Below are positions 11,000 through 21,635 of a DNA stretch of 64,000 nucleotides, in pieces; positions within the stretch are counted from its first letter, which is position 1; every line of letters begins with the position of its first letter. The translations under genes and the position numbers were made by a program. Origin of the DNA: Ophioderma brevispina (taxonomy: Eukaryota; Echinodermata; Ophiuroidea; Amphilepidida; Ophiodermatidae); the NCBI GenBank assembly GCA_023653785.1, contig JAMKCH010014201.1, positions 1 through 64,000 of the forward strand, in the 5' to 3' direction. The notes beneath the pieces were generated by a model, which saw only the letters and a list, made by a program, of their open reading frames with translations, was not told the origin of the DNA and did no database searches.

Positions 11000-11510
11000 A
11001 CACCAATCCCTCCCTCTATTGACTGGTGGGTATGGGATTGGGTTTGAAGGGCTGACTGGCCTCCAGTTGATGATTACTCTAGTCCATGGGAACTGACTAG
11101 GCTGCAGGTCTTCTGGATTTGAAGCGAAAGGACTAGGGAGGGGCCGTGTTCAGCCAGTCGTCGACTGGTAAATGTAATGAACATCACCGACAGAGATTCG
11201 GCAATCACCTTGGCTAGCTGGCTATCCTTGTGAAAGTCCTTGGGGCCGAGGATAGCCTGAAGCGCAGCTCTTGAACGGTAAGGTCTCGCTGTTGTAACAA
11301 CCGAGCCATTTTCTGCCTAAAGAGGATGGCCAGTGGTTGTTGTTTGCGGTCTTCAAGTCCAATGGATGCGCTCACCACCCCTGGCCGTAGTTCAGGGACG
11401 ATGGCCGCTAAGTTTTCCATGTGGAAAGGGTATGGGTCGAATGTAATGGTTAAGTGGCCTGAGGTTTAGTATGGGCGCCCATTCGCCTGAATTCTTCGCC
11501 GTTATGAAGA
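11000..11510 (-). pseudogene. DIRS reverse transcriptase N-terminal half
   Basis: The minus strand reads GEWAPILNLRPLNHY, then MENLAAIVPELRPG with SIGLEDR, then RFRLSSAPRTFTRIA. These match the RT entry of DIRS/gypsy-type proteins (GxWRPILNLxxLN, FKMExL, DLKDAYxHIP, LPFGLxxAPxxFT). The first catalytic aspartate position is Gly in SIGLEDR, and the YLDD box is not readable, so the enzyme is dead in this copy. A 68-codon frame (11214-11420) carries most of it. Confidence 0.8.
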
Positions 11511-11639
11511 TGGTGAAGAGAAACTACCCTTCGCTTGGGGACAGTTTCTAAGGCTTTTTAAGGCTTCACAAATCAATGTTATTTTAAGGGTTTATGACCC
11601 TTAAACCCATTAAGTGCCCCTTAAACCCCTTAACCCTCG

Positions 11640-11807
11640 TTTTTTGAAAAAGCGCCCTCGCCAGTTGAAAAAAAGACTGATAATTAGACAACAAGTTGGA
11701 AGTTATCCCTTGTGGTGCTATTGAACACATGAAAGTGAAAAACCGAACTTGGCAAACCTTCTGAAGTAATAGCAACAGGATGACGTGTGCCCCTGACTAT
11801 ACATTTT
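11640..11807 (-). repeat. Inverted flank of the DIRS block (right arm)
   Basis: Reverse complement of 8321-8480: TAGTCAGGGG, ACTTCAGAAG, TTGCCAAG, TCAACTTGTTGTCTAATT-like and GAGGGCGCTTTTT landmarks occur in the same order. The arms differ by indels, so the insertion is old. Confidence 0.75.
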
Positions 11808-12240
11808 ACACATAAAAATAACATACTCAAAACAGATATGGACGTTAGTAAGAGGTTAAAGACATCCAGGTAATTTGTAGGCCAACTTTTAAGTTTTCCA
11901 TAACTTTAATCAACAAATGTGTATATTACATGAATATCATATACTCGTACGCATTGATATTAAAACCACAAAGGTCACAGACCGGTTAAACAGAGTGCAT
12001 GTCGTTGGAAACATGTCATACAGCGCGCGTTTTCTTGTGTTAAACGCCATTTCCGTCGTCTGCTGAATTAATGTCGCCGGCGACATTAATTATTAAATCG
12101 GTCAAGTTACCCATAAGGACCCTGATTTGGTCTTAATCATTTCAGATGAGCTTTACCACCATGCAAAAATATCAATTTTGAAAAATCTTGAGGACGCACT
12201 ATTTTTCAAATGTGCCCGTGTCTCTATAGACTATAACATT
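11808..12240 (+). repeat. Repeat E, right part
   Basis: It resumes the repeat begun at 8219 and aligns with 36855-37575: TACACATAAAAATAACA, AAGACATCCAGGTAATTTGT, GGCCAACTTTTAAGTTT, GTTTTCTTGTGTTAAAC, ATGTCGCCGG and CGCACTATTTTTCAAATGTG. It lacks the 250-bp MITE present in the 36.9-kb copy, giving an empty-site comparison for that insertion. Confidence 0.8.
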
Positions 12241-12244
12241 TTCA

Positions 12245-12600
12245 TCGTGAAAGAACGGCCTTTATCCCAAAACCCCATCTGTAAAGTTTATTTGAAACCC
12301 GTGTTGAAGTGAGAGCTAAAAACGTGATTTTTTAATCCCTATAGAGTATTCTGTAAAATATAATATTGGGTCGACCAAAACAGAGCATATTTTCACTCAT
12401 ATAACATCTAAACTGAACACCCTTTATCCCTAAGATTTCACAGGGTAAATGAGAAAGTAGCTTTCTTCTGATACCAAAATATTGACCATTTCCGGTAAAG
12501 TCTGGGGACGAGGCTATTAGCGATCGGACCATGGACCTTTAAACCTGTTTTTCTTAAGATAAAGTCATCATCACTACATGTTACTTTTATTTCGTTTAGT
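12245..12600. other. Unannotated AT-rich sequence
   Basis: No repeat relative or coding signal was recognised. Confidence 0.4.
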
Positions 12601-12603
12601 TTA

Positions 12604-12795
12604 CACCCTAAAAAATATTATCAACAACGGGTCATTTTTTACCTCGTTTTGAGTCAACTATGCACCGACTAAAAATGGAGTTCAAATGTTGACCACTTTT
12701 GTGGTAAAAACGTGTGAAAATGACCCTTTTTGTGGTCATAATTTTGACCCCATTTTTTTTATTCGGTGCATAATTGACTCCGCATTTTTAGTGTG
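12604..12795 (-). mobile_element. TA-flanked MITE, copy 4
   Basis: Same family as 1271-1465 but reversed. It is bounded by TA at 12602-12603 and 12796-12797. The ends CACCCTAAAAAATATT and the reverse complement of CACACTAAAAATGCG are imperfect terminal repeats. This is the best-bounded copy of the family here. Confidence 0.75.
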
Positions 12796-13104
12796 TACAC
12801 TAAATTTGATCACCCTGTATTCTCGCCTCACTAGATATCATGCAACGCACTTGTATTTTGTTTAAAGGGCCTTGGTATTCCAAATTAGAAATGCAATGTG
12901 TTTGGTCTGTTAAATTACTTCTAAGAATGAATATCACGGTATCATTTAATTTGAAAAAGATGTACACTTTTTGTATGTTATACGCCCTATATAACTTTAC
13001 CACCCTGTACAATTTGGTTGAATTTGGTTATATATTTTAAATTCTCCAAAATGGGGTAAAGTGTACTCAAATGTTGTGGATGGTTCATACCATAACGGCA
13101 AAGG

Positions 13105-13277
13105 CATCTATGCACCGACGTAAACAAGTGGGGTCAAAGTTATGACCACAAAAAGGTAATTTCACACGTTTTTGACCACAAAAGTGGTCAACATTTTAAA
13201 AACCCCATTTTTAGTCGTGTGCATAGTTGACTCAAATGGGGTCATAAATGACTCCACTGTTGAAAATTTTTTATTCC
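13105..13277 (+). mobile_element. TA-flanked MITE, copy 5 (ends decayed)
   Basis: It has the same facing inner arms (CTATGCACCGACG, and CGTGTGCATAGTTGACTC) and the central GACCACAAAAGTGGTCAAC. The left terminus is lost and the right end TTGAAAATTTTTTATTCC is degraded. Confidence 0.65.
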
Positions 13278-13399
13278 ATTGAATTGAAATTGGCATATTT
13301 TGTCTTCTTTTTGGTTGGGGCATTTTTAGGACGCAGTTCATGACTGACGTTTTGGCACGTTCCCAATGCCCGTAAAATGGCATTTTATTTAAGTTTAAG

Positions 13400-14110
13400 C
13401 AATTTTTTATGGTTACGATTTTACTAAACGAAGAATTTCATTCTCACCTTTGTGGCCCAGTTTTTTTTTTTTTAATGGGAATAATTAGACACATGCCAAA
13501 ACATATATTTTACAATGAAAGAGAAAAATCGAAAACCGTGGGCAAATACCTAAAACCCAAATTCTTTTCGGTACGATTTTACTGCAACGAAGAAGTTCAA
13601 CCGTTGGCAGTTTTTTTATTTCACCTTTGACCATTTTTTTTAATGGGAATAGATTAACCATGCCAAAACATATTTCACAATAAAAAAGAAAATAAAAAAC
13701 CTCAAATAATCGGCGGAAAAAAAATGCCTAAAAACATCAATTCTTAGTTTTAGTAATCGCGGTACGATTACTATGAAGAAGAAATAAAAACCGATTGGGC
13801 AAATTACATAAAACCCAAGTTCATTTTGGTAACGATTTTACTGAACGAAGAAGTCCTTTGGTCATTTTTTTATGGGAATAGATTGGCGCACATGCAAACC
13901 GATTTTACAAGTGAAAACCTTTGGGCACATTCCACTTAAAATTTCAGTTTTTCAGTTCCTTAGTTTTCCATGGTGTTAGTACTTTTGGGTAAGATTTTAC
14001 AGGGGATTTGGACTAAAAACACGAAGAACTTCGGACCATTTTTTTAAATAGGAATCAATTGGTCACATACCAAACGTATTTGGTGTTTTTTGTTCTTCGT
14101 TCTTGTTCTT
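13400..14110 (+). repeat. ~155-bp satellite, about four to five units
   Basis: Units begin near 13408, 13570, 13759, 13830 and 13989 with variants of GGTACGATTTTACTGAACG and carry AATGGGAATAGATT, ACATGCCAAAACATAT and CCTAAAACCCAA. Spacing is uneven, with one short unit. No function is apparent; it may be the core of a larger element like those at 47 and 58 kb. Confidence 0.65.
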
Positions 14111-14254
14111 CGTTCTTTGTTCTTCTAGACACCTCAGTGCATCATTGAGACTTGGCCGCCATCGGCTGTCTTTCCTAAATTTGAAGAATGGTATTAAAAT
14201 TCCAAATTTTAATGCCCAACAAAATAGGGATTTTTCCCGAGTGTCAAATTTTCA

Positions 14255-14510
14255 ACAATTTTCCCAAAAAATGGGTCTTTGGGTTAGATGTGTTGGCAAA
14301 TTTTCGTTAGAATATTAGTTGGAACCAATTGATAGTAGGTGGGGAGAAGGTTAGTCCCCACCCTTCTTTCAATTTGGGTGAACTTTCTAAATCCCCCTCC
14401 AAAAAATAGGGGACTTTGGGTGACGGGGAAATGTTCACCAAATGGTCTTTGGGTGAAATTTAAACAAACGATGGGTCTTTGGTTGACAACAATGTTGAAC
14501 AAGTGGGCGC
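14255..14510 (+). repeat. Loose minisatellite with GGTCTTTGGGTGA words
   Basis: Variants of ATGGGTCTTTGGGTGAAATT occur at about 14270, 14410, 14443 and 14470, separated by AT-rich linkers. A related phrase, AGGTCTTTGGGTGAAAAATT, occurs at about 63108. Confidence 0.45.
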
Positions 14511-14525
14511 TTCTACGACGGTGGG

Positions 14526-14590
14526 GCGGGAGCGAACCTCGGAATAGCGAAACTTCGGAACATTAAACCTTCGGAATATCGAGAGCCTAA
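14526..14590 (+). repeat. TTCGGAATAGCGAACC minisatellite, short block
   Basis: Three to four units of roughly CTTCGGAATAGCGAAC. The same unit forms larger blocks at 24950-25262 (same strand) and 17735-17945 (opposite strand). Confidence 0.65.
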
Positions 14591-14594
14591 AAAG

Positions 14595-16125
14595 ACATAA
14601 ACCACCATAAATGTATGTACAATTTAAAAAAGAAAAAAATAATGGATTTTTATTACATAAACCATGACAAAAGTAATGTACTATACTTTACTTAAATTTG
14701 TCCATTCCACATACAGGCCAGGCCGCATGTTACCGAGCTGTCCCGTCCCCACTGAAAAAAAAAATGAGCGATAAATTACTCGGATACATGTCCGTATTTT
14801 GTTGATTTCTTTCCCCGAGGCTATTATCCAAGATTTGTATGGCTACGAGAGGCCACTAAGGGCGTATTTTGTATTTTCACTTAATTGGCAAGAAAAAAAC
14901 CATTAGCACGTATTTTAATTTGCTACCCTAAAGTATTTTGATTTGATTTCGGCCTACACTAAGCAAGTTATTTTGGCTCATTTTACTACCCATGAAACAA
15001 GTATTTTTATATTATTGGTGACAAAACTTTGAAAGACTTGAATCATCTATTCAACCAGGGCCTAATACGTTTAAAATTTCAACCATTACATTAAATTTCA
15101 AGTCTTTAAAGCTTCTGTCCCTATTTTTGGAATACTGGATCTCGTCGAAATGACGTTTTTATTCTTTCTTTTTTTATTTATTTTATACATGTACTTGTTT
15201 TGGCAGGAGAAGGAGAAAAACATACAGTTATAACAGTTCTGATTCTGCAAATTCAGCCATTTAATTGAACTAAAAACTCGGACCACGATATTCATGACAT
15301 TATTTGATTAACAGACAGTCTAACAGTCATTGATAGGTAGACTACTCTGTAGACAATGTTTTGTGTTTTTTTTTACTGTACTTTTTTCCAATTGTGTGTG
15401 TTGTGTTTTTCCCAGGTGGCCTTATCGCAAAGAGAAATGAAAAAAAATAGCTGAGGGTAGAGGGCATGAGATAAACTACTAACCGTTGAGAATTTCAATT
15501 TATTGGAAATCCCAGGCCGAAATCGAGCAGATCGTGTCCTACCTCCACCTGATTTATCATGCATGTCAATTGAGGGCGCGAACTACTCCCGTTAATCTCC
15601 ATACGGGCGCTACCTGGGCAATTTTTTTCCTGAGGGGAGGTGGTTCACTGAACTTTCGCGGTAACAAAACTTATGCATGATATACTACCAGTCGCAAGGA
15701 GCGTAGCGAATTTTTATGACATCACTTCCGTCGCTATTGGAAAAAGCGACTGCCGATATCTAATCGATAAGGCGCTAGCATACCACGCAGATTGACGGCC
15801 AGCCCACGCACGCCAGTTGACTTGGAAATTCAACTCAATCGCTCTGATGCTCCCAGCGACATTGACGCTGGAAGAGATTGACCAAAAAAGCTTACAAGAG
15901 TTTTTTCACATAAGCGATTTTACAGTCCCGCAAGCTGCAGACAGCAAGTAATCATGGGGCATTAGCGGGATCATAAAGGGAGCCATCTATTGAATATTTA
16001 ATATTTTGCATAAACAAAGCCGGTATGTGTAAACAGTGCCCTCTCTACATGAAGGTCCCTGAGCGTATCCTGTGTGTGGTATAATGCCAGTTAAACCGGG
16101 AGCTAGCACACATTGTAACACATCT
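14595..16125. other. Unannotated sequence
   Basis: Mostly AT-rich. A moderately GC-rich stretch at about 15500-15900 contains no tRNA fold, domain or repeat that I can recognise. Confidence 0.4.
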
Positions 16126-16129
16126 CAAG

Positions 16130-17200
16130 TCTCAAGTACAAAAGGTTGAGTGATTAAATATGTTGAACAGACTGACAGGGACCGCTGAAACGTGATTCTT
16201 AGTGCCGCAAGTGGGCCTAAGGAGAGGGGGCCAAAGCAACGTTGTACAGGGGTCAAATTGTAATTGAGCCATCCATGTTGAAAAGCACACCATGTTATGT
16301 GGCTAACCATACGATTCAGAAAAGGTATTAGTTTGTAATAGTACAGCCCCACTAAGTTTCAGAGTTATAGGCTCTAAAAACAGCAACAATCAATAAAAGG
16401 GTCAACTTTAAGTTGTACAGGGGTCACATTTTAAATTGCTCCGATTTGGCTAAAAAATGGCTGCAAATATTGGTGGAAGCTCATAGGATTAAAATTACGA
16501 ATAGTTTTGAGTGTTCTCAAATGCTTGTTTAAGAAAGTAGGGGGTAACAAGATCAAGCCCCATTGAAGGCCAATGGACGGACCCCCCCCCCCAACCCCCC
16601 CCTTTCTGTTCCCCCCTAATGGGAAACTAAGCATTGAAGACAGTCAAAACTATTTATTCCTTATTTTAATCATTGAAACTCCATTAGAATTGCACATTTT
16701 TTATCCAAATCGGAGAGCAACTTAAAATTTTGACCCCTGTTACAACTGAAATTGACACTTATTATTGATTTTGCTGTTTTTAGCCTATAACTCTGAACAA
16801 AACTTTAGGGTGTACATAGTACAAACTATACCTTTTTTCTGGCAAGACTTCATATGTACCCCTCTCATTATTTACAGCAAACATTAAACTGTTATTATTT
16901 AGCTGTTTATTCCGTTTTTGATCAAACAAGGACAAAATTAAAAAATAAAATTTTGTATCATGTAATTATAACGAGGGGGTACATATGGAAGTCTTTCCCT
17001 TTTGAATCTTATGGTTAGACAATAACATGGTGTGCTTTTCAAAAGATTGGATCAATTTACAATGTGACCCTGTACAAACTTTGTTTGGCCCCCTCCTCCT
17101 AAGGCGGCACTTAAGAATACCCGGTTCAGGGGTTCCGGTCAGTCTGTCGACATATTCAATCACTCAAACTTTTGTACTTTGAGATTGTGTACAAATGTGT
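16130..17200. mobile_element. Foldback element with ~330-bp arms
   Basis: The left arm 16130-16460 is the reverse complement of the right arm 16690-17200. Shared landmarks are GTACAAAAG with GAGTGATT, GAGGGGGCCAAA, AAAAGCACACCATGTTAT, AGAGTTATAGGCT and CCGATTTGG. The right arm is longer because of a nested insertion at 16844-16995. The ~230-bp centre carries C-rich runs (about 16580-16615). There is no coding capacity. Related single-arm sequence is seen at about 26960-27420. Confidence 0.75.
16844..16995. mobile_element. Nested 152-bp MITE inside the foldback arm
   Basis: The ends are AAGACTTCATATGTACCCC and the complement of AAGACTTCCATATGTACCCC. The left arm of the host foldback lacks this sequence, which shows it is an insertion. 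Imperfect CCTTTTTTCT and CCCTTTTG on its two sides may be the target duplication. Confidence 0.75.
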
Positions 17201-17204
17201 GATA

Positions 17205-17730
17205 GCTCCAGGGTAATTGTCATAAGGATCTAGGCCTAATTAAGCTTAGTTACGGCGTGAATGGCGTCCCGATTTAGAAATAGAAGAAAATGGACAATAA
17301 TGAATCATAGGAATGATGCTACTACTGGGGTTAAATAAGATGGGACCAGCACACAAAAATAAATTTACAAACAAAGCACAAAAATCGACTATGGCATAGC
17401 TCTAGTGATAGTGTAGATCAGTACGCAGAAACGAAATTCCCAATTATTAAGGCCACATTAGGCCAGACCTATATGGTAGAAGATGAAGACACAAAGAGAG
17501 TCAAAGTTATCGGCACCCTACACGTAAATTTCGACGTCAAAAGCACACCTAATTCGTATTTTGAATCAGTTTGAACCCCATAAAAAATGTACGCGCGTGC
17601 TGTACCACGAGCATGGATATCAACTGGATACAAGTAACCCCCGGGGTTATTCAGTCAAAAGGAAAAAAATCAGCAAACTATCTGAAAAACGCGCCAATTT
17701 TGACAATGTTTGAAATTTTAGGTTGAAATA
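17205..17730. other. Unannotated sequence
   Basis: No repeat relative, open frame or RNA gene was recognised. Confidence 0.4.
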
Positions 17731-17734
17731 TAAT

Positions 17735-17945
17735 CTGATATTCGGAAGAGTTCGCCATCCGATATCAAGGGTTCGCTTTTCCGAGTTTTAAAGAGTGCGA
17801 TACTCCGAATTTTTAAACCAGGTTCGATATTCCATTTAAAAGGCTTTGCATTCCGATTTCAAAAATGTTTTCTATTCCCATAGAAACCAACACCGTGTTG
17901 TCTACTCCGAATTTCAAAAGAGGATCCGCTATTCCAAATTTTATG
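17735..17945 (-). repeat. TTCGGAATAGCGAACC minisatellite, inverted block
   Basis: Read on the minus strand the block repeats GGAATAGCGAACC-like units (for example GTTCGCTTTTCCGA and TCCGCTATTCC on the plus strand). It directly precedes the CCCTAA-type sequence at 17946. Confidence 0.65.
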
Positions 17946-18003
17946 TTTTAATCACTAACCCTAACCAAACCCTAATCCCTAAACCCTTATCCTAACCTAT
18001 ACC
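17946..18003 (+). repeat. Degenerate telomere-like CCCTAA stretch
   Basis: It reads ACTAACCCTAACC, then AAACCCTAATCCCTAAACCC and further variants. The animal telomere unit is TTAGGG, so this is an interstitial telomere-like tract or a CCCTAA-rich border of the adjacent element. A shorter version (CCCCTAACCCTAACTC) lies at 18438-18453, at the other end of that element. Confidence 0.65.
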
Positions 18004-18441
18004 TACCCCGGGGCACTTGTATTCAAAGGTGGATATGAGACGTGAACAAGAAAACGCAGTTAAAAGGATATCTTTTTTCAGGCAGGCGACGTACTCGCGT
18101 ACATTGAAGTAGGGTGTCAAAAACAGTAAAATGTGGCAAAAGGTATGTTTTTCTTAATCCTGAAATTGTGATGTGTGTTTAGGTTCGTAATACTCAAATT
18201 AAGCAGAGATCAAAATAACCAAGATAATAAAGGGTATAATAAAAAAACGGGACACAGCATGCTATACTTGTTTAAGTAGCAAAAATGACAAAACATCTTG
18301 TTTAGGTAGCAAAGACAGACCAAAATTACATGTTTAGGGTACTGTTTAGCCGGTGCGAAATACTTGTTTAGGTCGCCTTGGAAGTCCATGTTCACCATGT
18401 TCACGCATCTATACCACCTTTGAATACAAGTGGACCGGGCC
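18003..18441. mobile_element. TIR element bordered by CCCTAA-like sequence
   Basis: The left end GGGGCACTTGTATTCAAAGG and right end CCTTTGAATACAAGTGG are inverted repeats that continue inward for about 50 bp (GTGGATATGAGACGTGAACA versus the complement of GTGAACATGG...CATCTATACC). Inside, 18266-18375 repeats a unit containing CTTGTTTAGGTAGCAAA. A 133-codon minus-strand frame (18210-18611) is an accident of this repeat and shows no domain. Confidence 0.65.
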
Positions 18442-18469
18442 CCTAACCCTAACTCTAAACCGTACCCCC

Positions 18470-18840
18470 TTATTACAAAAATGTCTTGATGAACAGAGCG
18501 AGGAACAAGATTGATCCAGAAATGGTGCAGAACAGTACAGAAGTAAACGGTGATGTGTTTTGTAAAACGATAAGGGATCGAAAAATGCCATAATTCACGG
18601 GCCATAGCCAAGAACCCTGTCCAACGGAGTATCCAAAGTCCAATAAGATGTATGTCGAAAAGTTGTTTATGATAACAGGTATTGCTGAAGAGTATAGTTA
18701 AAATTATAGGTTCAATTTAATCAAACAAAAGCCCAGGTGCACGATGGCGTTGGTAATTTCATGTAAGAAGGTTGTGTGTGGGAAATTGATTTAGTAGGAA
18801 AATCTGATGATGTTTAAAGCAATGTTGAGCACAATTAGTA
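18470..18840. other. Unannotated sequence
   Basis: Nothing recognisable was seen between the TIR element and the LINE remnant. Confidence 0.4.
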
Positions 18841-18849
18841 TATTCTGGA

Positions 18850-19620
18850 GATGGAAAAGCCTTTGACACCATAAATAACGATATTTTGCTATACAAGCTT
18901 GAATATTATGATGTCAGAGACATTATGCTCGAATGGTTTAAAAGCTATCTCATAATCGACAACAATTTGTCGTTATAAAGCATGATTCTGATCACAGGAT
19001 TATCAAATGGGCGTACCAAGGTTCTTTTTTGGGTCCGTTGCTTTTTATATTATATAAATGATATTGTGCATTACCACTTCTTTATTTGAACTGATTCTTT
19101 TGCTGGACGATACAACCCTCTGTTATTCTCATCCAGATATAGCCTTTCAACATGATAAAATTAACAATTAATGAACTTCAAGGGAATTTGTATCAGCAAA
19201 CAAAATTAATCGACACTACAAGCAAGAAGAATTACGTGTTCATTGGAAACAAATACCAATACAACTGAATTGGTTGAATTGATATCAAGGTAAGGGTAAT
19301 TTTTTTTTATGAAAAAATGAAACTTAGTATCAAAACTTGACGGTGTTTCATTAAACAGAGTAAGCTCAACCAATTTCTGGATAAATTGTAGATTGATCAA
19401 TCAACTCTGAAAAACAGTTGTTGCTATTTCAAACAACCATCTCAAAGAATGTCGGAATACTGACCAAACTCAAAACTTCGTACTGAAAGTACTATCGAAA
19501 GCCATACATTCAGACTTCTTTCGCAAAACATGCTCTAAGGTATACGATATATTTAAGCTCAACCTTGGTACCTTGGTATAAAAAACAACTGCCACAATTT
19601 TTTTCTCGACGTTTTTTAAA
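18850..19620 (+). pseudogene. LINE reverse transcriptase remnant
   Basis: Across three frames the reading is KAFDTINNDILLYKLEYYDV, MLEWFKSYL, a GVPQGSxLGPLLFILYINDI block, LFADDTTLCYS (active-site box, broken by one extra G near 19108), KNYVFIGN, ISKNVGILTKLK, and finally DIFKLNLGTL. The order and wording are those of CR1/Jockey-clade non-LTR reverse transcriptases, from the DLSKAFD box to beyond the thumb. No endonuclease precedes it. At least four frame breaks make it inactive, although some could be base-calling errors. Confidence 0.85.
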
Positions 19621-19624
19621 GGCT

Positions 19625-20395
19625 GTTCAAGATATACCACAATATCCAATATATAAACAAACTAGCAAATTACTAAAACGAAGGAATTGTTCTGTAATCG
19701 TGAATATACAGCGTGTCCCAAATAAATGCAATCGTGTCTGATTTGAGGGCTATGAAGTCAAAATTACTAAACAATTTGCATATTTTTCATAAAGCCTAAA
19801 ATTTTCTCCACTTACTGTTTCAATTTCATCTGATTTCTCATTGGTTTTTTGAGACCAAAGCGATTCCGTAAGTCAAGTTACATACCACAATTTAGTCATT
19901 CCAAGTTATGAAATTGATTAATACACAATCAAAGCATGCTTAAGTACGTTAAGATTGCTTGTTTGTGTTTTGCTTCTCCTGTCTCGTTTATTTAATTCTT
20001 ACCATCTTTATTTTGATTCAATTAAACAATCTTGTGAACTAAATGTTTAAAATTAAACTTTTTAAAACCAAAACCTATCTTGAAAAATAAGGAAATGATC
20101 TCTGTTCACAATGACATCTGGGTCAAATGTTTCCTGTTTAACATGAACATCTGGCATATGCGTTTGATGCTAACGCAAGTTATGATTTTCAGGTGTTACT
20201 TTTTGTGTTTGTTTTGTTGTTTTGGTTGTTGTGTTCAATCAAATGCGGTTACTACCATAACTGAAAGCCGTCAACACCCATCATTATAATACTTGCATTG
20301 ATTGGTATTTAATGCCTCCGTTGTCATTTACAATATTCACACGGATTTGGTCACAGTAAAACGTTAAGTTTTGGCCAAGTTCGCTAGGTTACCAG
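19625..20395. other. Unannotated AT-rich sequence
   Basis: It contains TACAGCGTGTCCCAAATAAA near 19709, a phrase resembling transposon edges in many invertebrates, but no partner end was found. No gene is evident. Confidence 0.4.
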
Positions 20396-20397
20396 AC

Positions 20398-20756
20398 GTG
20401 TATACCGTACCCCATACCCGTACCCGGTCACCCATACCCGGGTACACAATTGCGTACCCGTACCCGTACCCATACCCATACTCTCGGTCCCATACCCGTA
20501 CCCGTACCCACACTTATCACATGCTGGAGACCCGGACCCGTAGCCCGTACCCATGGTTACCTCGGACCCGTACTCGTACCACGTTTGGTCTTGGACCCGG
20601 ACCCGCACCCGGACCCATGGCTCTAGGACCCAATACCTCGACCCATACCCATGGTCTTTCGGAACCCTACCCATACCCACGGATTTCGGACCCGTACCGA
20701 TAACCATGGTCTCAGACCCGTATCCGTCCAATTCCCATGGTCTTGTAACCATAACC
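20398..20756 (+). repeat. ACCCGT-type hexanucleotide array, block 1
   Basis: Dense CCCGTACCCGTACCCATAC with interspersed GGACCCGGACCCG and CCATGGTC phrases. Long frames on both strands (110-122 codons rich in Thr, Arg, Tyr, Pro or Gly) come only from the repeat. The GTAC/GGACCC higher-order phrase is shared with block 2 at 21636. Confidence 0.85.
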
Positions 20757-20759
20757 AGT

Positions 20760-21630
20760 TTTCCATGTTGATTGTTGCCATACTCTACCTGTACCCTATG
20801 TACAATTTAAAAAACAAAAACTAACGGGCCCGGTATCTTTGTTTTAATGTATATTATGGATTTAATGTTGTTTTTTACTTTGAGAATGTTAAGGTGCAAC
20901 AAGGGATTTTACCCACAGTCGTGTGGTCCCTAAAAAACAAAATATTTTTTGCACGTCAATGTTAAGGCTCCCCATCTGGAAGGACTAAGCCGAGAGTAGT
21001 TCTTGGGTACAAAAAAATGAAATTTCAAATGTTTCTTTGAGCAAATGAAATATTTAATATATTAAAATAATTAGTCAAACGCTAATTGACCTGTGTGTTG
21101 GTGTTTCACCTTGATACTGACATTTTCTGTAGCCCACATACCAAAATCAAAATAATGGTAATCCTTTGCTCGCACCTTTATTTATACATCCAAACGAGTT
21201 TCAGTCTATCTACAGTTTTGTCACATAATTATACAGATAAACCCAGGGATATTATCATGATTATAGCTACATCTATGCCATAACTATGCCCCAAAGTATG
21301 CCTTGTGCTTTCACACATAATTTTGCAACTGTCGAGCATACCGTCCCCAATATTGAAATGAACTTACGACCCATAGGGACACTTACATGTACTGCAACAA
21401 CTAATTGGATAGTGACATACATCTTCTTGAAAAGTACTGATTTCCTTCTTTCTTCGCTTTCTGCCCACTTTTTCAGTTGCTCCACCAAATACTTATAATG
21501 ATCCACAGACTACCCTTTATTTCTTATAGCTATTCCTAGCAATTTCAATCAATATGTTGACTCTTTTCAGGTGGATCACTGATAGTGGTCTTTAAGTTTG
21601 AATCTTGCACTTATATGTACCAGGTATAAA
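20760..21630. other. Spacer between the two hexanucleotide blocks
   Basis: Ordinary AT-rich sequence. GTTAAGGTGCAACAAGGGATTT at 20889 matches a repeat end also seen at 44200, 48570 and 62889. No gene was recognised. Confidence 0.4.
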
Positions 21631-21635
21631 TACTC

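Larger units (their letters stand above)
8321..11807 (-). mobile_element. DIRS-like retroelement block with inverted flanks
   Basis: A GC-rich block lies between inverted repeats at 8321-8480 and 11640-11807, both beginning TAGTCAGGGG. A 3-bp TAC lies on both sides, matching the uninterrupted relative at 36.85 kb. On the minus strand, in order, are a reverse-transcriptase segment, RNase H-like motifs, a DLFA motif and the start of a tyrosine recombinase. No gag-like part is present and the recombinase is cut before its catalytic residues. DIRS elements carry inverted terminal repeats, so the flanks may be its own; alternatively a DIRS fragment was captured in a TIR element. Confidence 0.75.

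Noticed and set aside
17946..18003. A true telomere or chromosome end
   Set aside because: The CCCTAA units are few, degenerate and lie inside ordinary sequence; this is an interstitial tract at most.
20371..20752. Open frames of 110-122 codons on both strands rich in Thr/Arg/Tyr or Gly/Tyr
   Set aside because: They are translations of the ACCCGT hexanucleotide array; both strands and several frames are open, as expected for such a repeat.
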